A stretch of 64,000 nucleotides of DNA, from positions 124,001 through 188,000 of the forward strand of contig NZ_JAMYXM010000003.1 in the NCBI RefSeq assembly GCF_024158145.1, written 5' to 3'. How positions within the stretch are numbered: the first letter of the stretch is position 1; every line of letters starts with the position of its first letter. Shown one piece after another: positions 61,685 to 64,000 of this stretch. Under the pieces are notes generated by a model. The model did not search any database and was not told where the DNA came from. It saw nothing but the letters and a program-made list of their open reading frames with translations. The position numbers and the translations under genes were made by a program. The DNA is from Notoacmeibacter sp. MSK16QG-6. GTDB taxonomy: Bacteria; Pseudomonadota; Alphaproteobacteria; Rhizobiales; Rhizobiaceae.

Positions 61685-62115
61685 GAGGATTGTTGCTCAG
61701 CGGGTGCGATCAAGTCGAGATCGGGAAAATAGGTCCGATAGCGCATCCCATCGCGTGTCAGCAGGCGGTGCCCCATCACATAGGCATGCGCACCGATCAG
61801 AAGATCAGGGAGGGTTCGTTCTCTCGCTCCGCCTGCCCGGCGATAGACATGAAACGCCCTGCCCGCGATGAAGCCCGCTTCCCAGGGAAGGTTTTCGCGA
61901 CTCATTTCAAGAGCCTCCAGCACATCATCCACTGCTTCCATGGTCTCGAACCGCACCGAAAATTCACTGAGAACGATCGGGTTGAGTATGAGACGCCCTC
62001 CGGCGAGTTTACTGAGATTTTCCCGCGACCAATCATACCAAATGGGGTCGCCGGACGAGATATCGATCAGTATGTTGCTATCGACGAGAACGGCCCGCTC
62101 ATCCACGAGTCGCAT
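61681..62115 (-). CDS. PIN-domain toxin (VapC-type)
   Basis: The 144-residue protein has '[11 protein letters not shown]', a conserved early Asp, a Glu in 'LSEFS' and '[10 protein letters not shown]' with the late Asp, matching the acidic cluster of PIN nucleases. It likely cuts tRNA or rRNA. It overlaps the antitoxin by 17 bases and ruvA by 4 bases. ATG 62115 is used; GTG 62106 is an alternative. Confidence 0.88.
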   Translation of the reverse strand: MRLVDERAVLVDSNILIDISSGDPIWYDWSRENLSKLAGGRLILNPIVLSEFSVRFETMEAVDDVLEALEMSRENLPWEAGFIAGRAFHVYRRAGGARERTLPDLLIGAHAYVMGHRLLTRDGMRYRTYFPDLDLIAPAEQQSS

Positions 62116-62347
62116 CCATCACGTCATCTGTAGAGATGGAGGGATCGCCCGTTCCCGTCAGGGCGTCGAGCGCCTTGTTAAAGCGACGAATTCTCTGTGC
62201 AATGGCTTCGCGGTTTGCCTGATCGGTCGGCTCGACGATCAGACGGCCACCTTCAAAGCTGATCCGGACCTCCGAATTGGGCGCAATTCCAGCGGCGTCC
62301 CGCAATGCCTTTGGTAACGTAATCTGACCTTTTTCCGACACGCGCAC
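62099..62347 (-). CDS. AbrB/SpoVT-type antitoxin (VapB-like)
   Basis: An 82-residue protein with a GTG start at 62347 and GGAG about 10 bases upstream. The N-terminal 'RVSEKGQITLPKALRDAAGI' is an AbrB-fold DNA-binding domain; the C-terminal part binds the toxin. It should repress its own promoter through the inverted repeat just upstream. Confidence 0.9.
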   Translation of the reverse strand: MRVSEKGQITLPKALRDAAGIAPNSEVRISFEGGRLIVEPTDQANREAIAQRIRRFNKALDALTGTGDPSISTDDVMDATRG

Positions 62348-62364
62348 TGCACCGCTCCGACGGA

Positions 62365-62408
62365 GTAAGAATTATTCTGAAAATATCTTACCTATACGAA
62401 CAAGTCAA
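62365..62408 (-). promoter_or_regulatory. Toxin-antitoxin promoter with operator
   Basis: On the minus strand TTGACT (62408-62403), 17 bases, TATTTT (62385-62380). The inverted repeat GTAAGA (62365-62370) / TCTTAC (62386-62391) overlaps the -10 and start site, as expected for self-repression by the antitoxin. ruvA and ruvB lie downstream in the same direction without a terminator. Confidence 0.75.
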
Positions 62409-62417
62409 GAACAAACG

Positions 62418-62936
62418 CTATATCGCCCTCATCAGCGCCCGGCGTGCCACGTCGCCCACGCGATTGTTGGCATGGCAGATCGCGATGGCCAATGCGTCGG
62501 CGGCATCGTCGCTGTCATAGCGCGCCTTGGGCATGAGAACCCGCAGCATCATCTGGATCTGCTTTTTGTCGCCATGACCGACGCCAATCACCGCTTTTTT
62601 CACGGCGTTGGGCGCATATTCGGCGACCGGCAGCCCGGAACGCGCCGGCACCAACATCGCGATCCCGCGCGCCTGACCGAGCTTCAGCGTGGCGCCCGCA
62701 TCCTTGTTCACAAATGTGATTTCGACGCTCGCCTCGTGCGGCTGCCATTTGTGGACGATATCAGCCAGCCCATCGTGCAACTGGCAGAGCCGGCTCGCCA
62801 GATCGGCTTTCCCATCGGATGTGATCGTGCCGGCCGCGACGAAGCGCAGCGACGAGCCAAGGCTTTCCACAATACCCCAGCCCATCCGCCGGAGTCCGGG
62901 GTCGATGCCGATAATGCGAATCGGTGATTGCGCCAT
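62418..62936 (-). CDS. ruvC: Crossover junction endodeoxyribonuclease RuvC
   Basis: A 172-residue Holliday junction resolvase: '[16 protein letters not shown]' (catalytic Asp7-type region), '[21 protein letters not shown]', '[21 protein letters not shown]' and '[15 protein letters not shown]'. Start 62936 gives the usual length; two upstream ATGs also exist, and none has a clear ribosome site. Confidence 0.94.
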   Translation of the reverse strand: MAQSPIRIIGIDPGLRRMGWGIVESLGSSLRFVAAGTITSDGKADLASRLCQLHDGLADIVHKWQPHEASVEITFVNKDAGATLKLGQARGIAMLVPARSGLPVAEYAPNAVKKAVIGVGHGDKKQIQMMLRVLMPKARYDSDDAADALAIAICHANNRVGDVARRALMRAI

Positions 62937-63105
62937 TGCGGGACTGTGCTTCATGGCGGGAAGCATCACCAGAGAATGTGAACAAAAAAGAAACAGAATT
63001 CACGAAAATCGTTCAAACCCCGACACAAGTGCCGGATCGACAGCCTGGTTTATCCGCGCTTTCTGACGTTGTTTCGCAAACTACGCTCGCAGAAATTGAC
63101 CGTTC

Positions 63106-63627
63106 CTACCGACCGAACGCGGTGCGTAGCAAATCCATCTGCGCGCCGACCGGGTTTTCGGCGTCGAGATCGGACGCGTCAGCGCCATCGCCATAAATCT
63201 CGGCATCGACACGCTGGACAAGCCGCTGAAGCGAAAGCGAGCGGTCGACAAGGTCGAGAAACTCTTCGCTTAGTCCTTCCCAGCCCGGCGCATTGCGGTC
63301 GGACGTGGCGGCATCGAGATTGACCTTCGTTTTCTCGGCCGCCACCTGCTCGCGCGTCATTTCACCGGCATTGGCGGCACGCTGCAACAGTAGCCACGAG
63401 GCAATCTGCATGAGTCGAGTCGTCAGGCGCATGGATTCCGCCGCATAGAGTGTCGCGGAGACGCGGCTCAGTTGCTTGGCGGCAGCGCGGCCTTCGCCGT
63501 CCAGATAGCCGGCGGCGTCCTCAACGAGCGTCATGCCGGTGGCATAGAGCTCACGAAAAGAATCGGAGAAAATACGCCTCTCGGCCAACCGTACGGTCTC
63601 GCCGCTCTGTCGTTTGCTGTCGTTCAT
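63106..63627 (-). CDS. rcdA: Regulator of CtrA degradation, RcdA family (DUF1465)
   Basis: The 173-residue protein is a three-helix bundle of the DUF1465/RcdA family: 'LYATGMTLVEDAAGYLDGEGRAAAKQLSRVSATLYAAESMRLTTRLMQIASWLLLQRA'. In Caulobacter RcdA is an adaptor that helps ClpXP destroy CtrA. Start MNDSK at 63627 is chosen. A CtrA box lies about 103 bases upstream, so CtrA would control its own degradation factor. Confidence 0.88.
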   Translation of the reverse strand: MNDSKRQSGETVRLAERRIFSDSFRELYATGMTLVEDAAGYLDGEGRAAAKQLSRVSATLYAAESMRLTTRLMQIASWLLLQRAANAGEMTREQVAAEKTKVNLDAATSDRNAPGWEGLSEEFLDLVDRSLSLQRLVQRVDAEIYGDGADASDLDAENPVGAQMDLLRTAFGR

Positions 63628-63729
63628 CGATGTCGCCTTGTCCCGCCGCTCAATCAGCCCGCCATGCCGTCCCTTCGCAATGCGGTCGAGCAAAATTGAC
63701 CGATGAGGATGGCGTCGGCAAGCATAGCC

Positions 63730-63745
63730 TTAAAGAACAGTTAAC
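63730..63745 (+). promoter_or_regulatory. CtrA box upstream of rcdA
   Basis: TTAA-AGAACAG-TTAAC, an exact TTAA-N7-TTAAC match, lies 103-118 bases before ATG 63627. The gene reads leftward; the motif is asymmetric, but full sites work in either direction. Confidence 0.8.
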
Positions 63746-63790
63746 GCCCAGGGAAAACGGGGAGTTCCCTGACAGGGCTATGGACAGCCA

Positions 63791-63818
63791 AAAAAAAGGC
63801 CGCTCGCAAGGAACGGCC
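63791..63818 (-). terminator. Minus-strand terminator downstream of the gene at the right edge
   Basis: On the minus strand a GGCCG/CGGCC stem (63798-63802 and 63814-63818) with an 11-base loop is followed by seven T. It follows the frame that ends at 63940 and precedes the rcdA leader. Confidence 0.65.
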
Positions 63819-63939
63819 ATAGAAATCTTACAGGGAGCGTCAAACGGAAGGAAAGAACCATCCGGATGAAACCGGCGTGAACCGGATATGAAGAACATGC
63901 CGCAAAAAGGTTAACAAAGACCTAACGAGAGTCGATTTA

Positions 63940-64000
63940 TCAACCTTCTCGATTCTCGCCTTGGAAAGGATTGCGACGCCCGCCTTTCGAGAAGACCGCT
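63940..64000 (-). CDS. Possible C-terminal end of a gene from beyond the right edge
   Basis: A minus-strand frame entering at 64000 ends at TGA 63942-63940, with basic residues 'SKGGRRNPFQGENREG' at the end. The terminator at 63791-63818 suits a gene ending here. Only about 20 residues are visible, so no family can be named. Confidence 0.35.
   Translation of the reverse strand, partial: AVFSKGGRRNPFQGENREG

Noticed and set aside
1-64000. CRISPR arrays, rRNA genes or insertion sequences
   Set aside because: No regularly spaced repeats with unique spacers, no rRNA sequence and no transposase were seen.

Overview
The window is a chromosome segment of an alphaproteobacterium, most likely Hyphomicrobiales (Rhizobiales). 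The basis is the gene order ruvC-ruvA-ruvB / ybgC-tolQRAB-pal-cpoB-tilS-ftsH-glmM, two Omp25/Omp31-like beta-barrel genes, a rcdA (DUF1465) gene, TTAA-N7-TTAA CtrA boxes and an alphaproteobacterial sigma-32 promoter. No genus can be named from sequence alone.

Positions 1 to about 33,383 are a prophage of HK97-like siphovirus organisation, integrated at the 3' end of a tRNA-Glu(CTC) gene (33384-33458). Its left end is outside the window. The structural and DNA-processing genes read on the minus strand, from about 25,061 down to 1. In transcription order they are cro-like, CII-like, small genes, an SPPY-type DNA methyltransferase, zinc-finger/Toprim primase, SSB, C5 methyltransferase, small HTH genes, a P4-type primase-helicase, an antirepressor-like Bro-N gene with an RNA-like leader, HNH endonuclease, terminases, portal, ClpP-like protease, major capsid protein, connectors, tail tube, frameshifted tail chaperones and tape measure. 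A lambda-like repressor (25164-25832) reads rightward from a region of TTGCGCAA operators. A second operator cluster (26.65 kb) controls a rightward operon carrying an HD hydrolase, a YfdQ-like protein, a complete sliding clamp (DnaN), a MazG-like protein, an excisionase-like protein and the integrase. Two genes stand outside these operons: a small lipoprotein gene (1883-2164) with its own sigma-70 promoter, set opposite to the tail genes, and a WYL-TerB protein (25829-26572).

Positions 33,384 to 64,000 are core chromosome: tRNA-Glu, a DUF6476-like gene, rluD, rpoH, a membrane-anchored acidic protein, purA, an EamA transporter, serC-serA with a serC RNA motif, two outer-membrane proteins with upstream CtrA boxes, glmM, a LysE transporter, ftsH with a sigma-32 promoter, tilS, the tol-pal operon, ybgC, a GH5 hydrolase, a Tat-exported phosphoesterase, the ruv genes and rcdA with its own CtrA box. 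The ruvCAB cluster is interrupted twice: a VapBC-type toxin-antitoxin pair lies between ruvC and ruvA, and an AT-rich four-helix membrane protein gene lies between ruvA and ruvB. Both insertions overlap ruvA by 4 bases.

The observations most worth following up are the lipoprotein moron with its own promoter, the A_AAA_AAC frameshift site, a C4-antisense-like RNA leader upstream of the antirepressor, the capsid protein with a hydrophobic leader and a peptide motif shared with its protease, the phage sliding clamp operon, and the toxin-antitoxin promoter that appears to feed into ruvA and ruvB.
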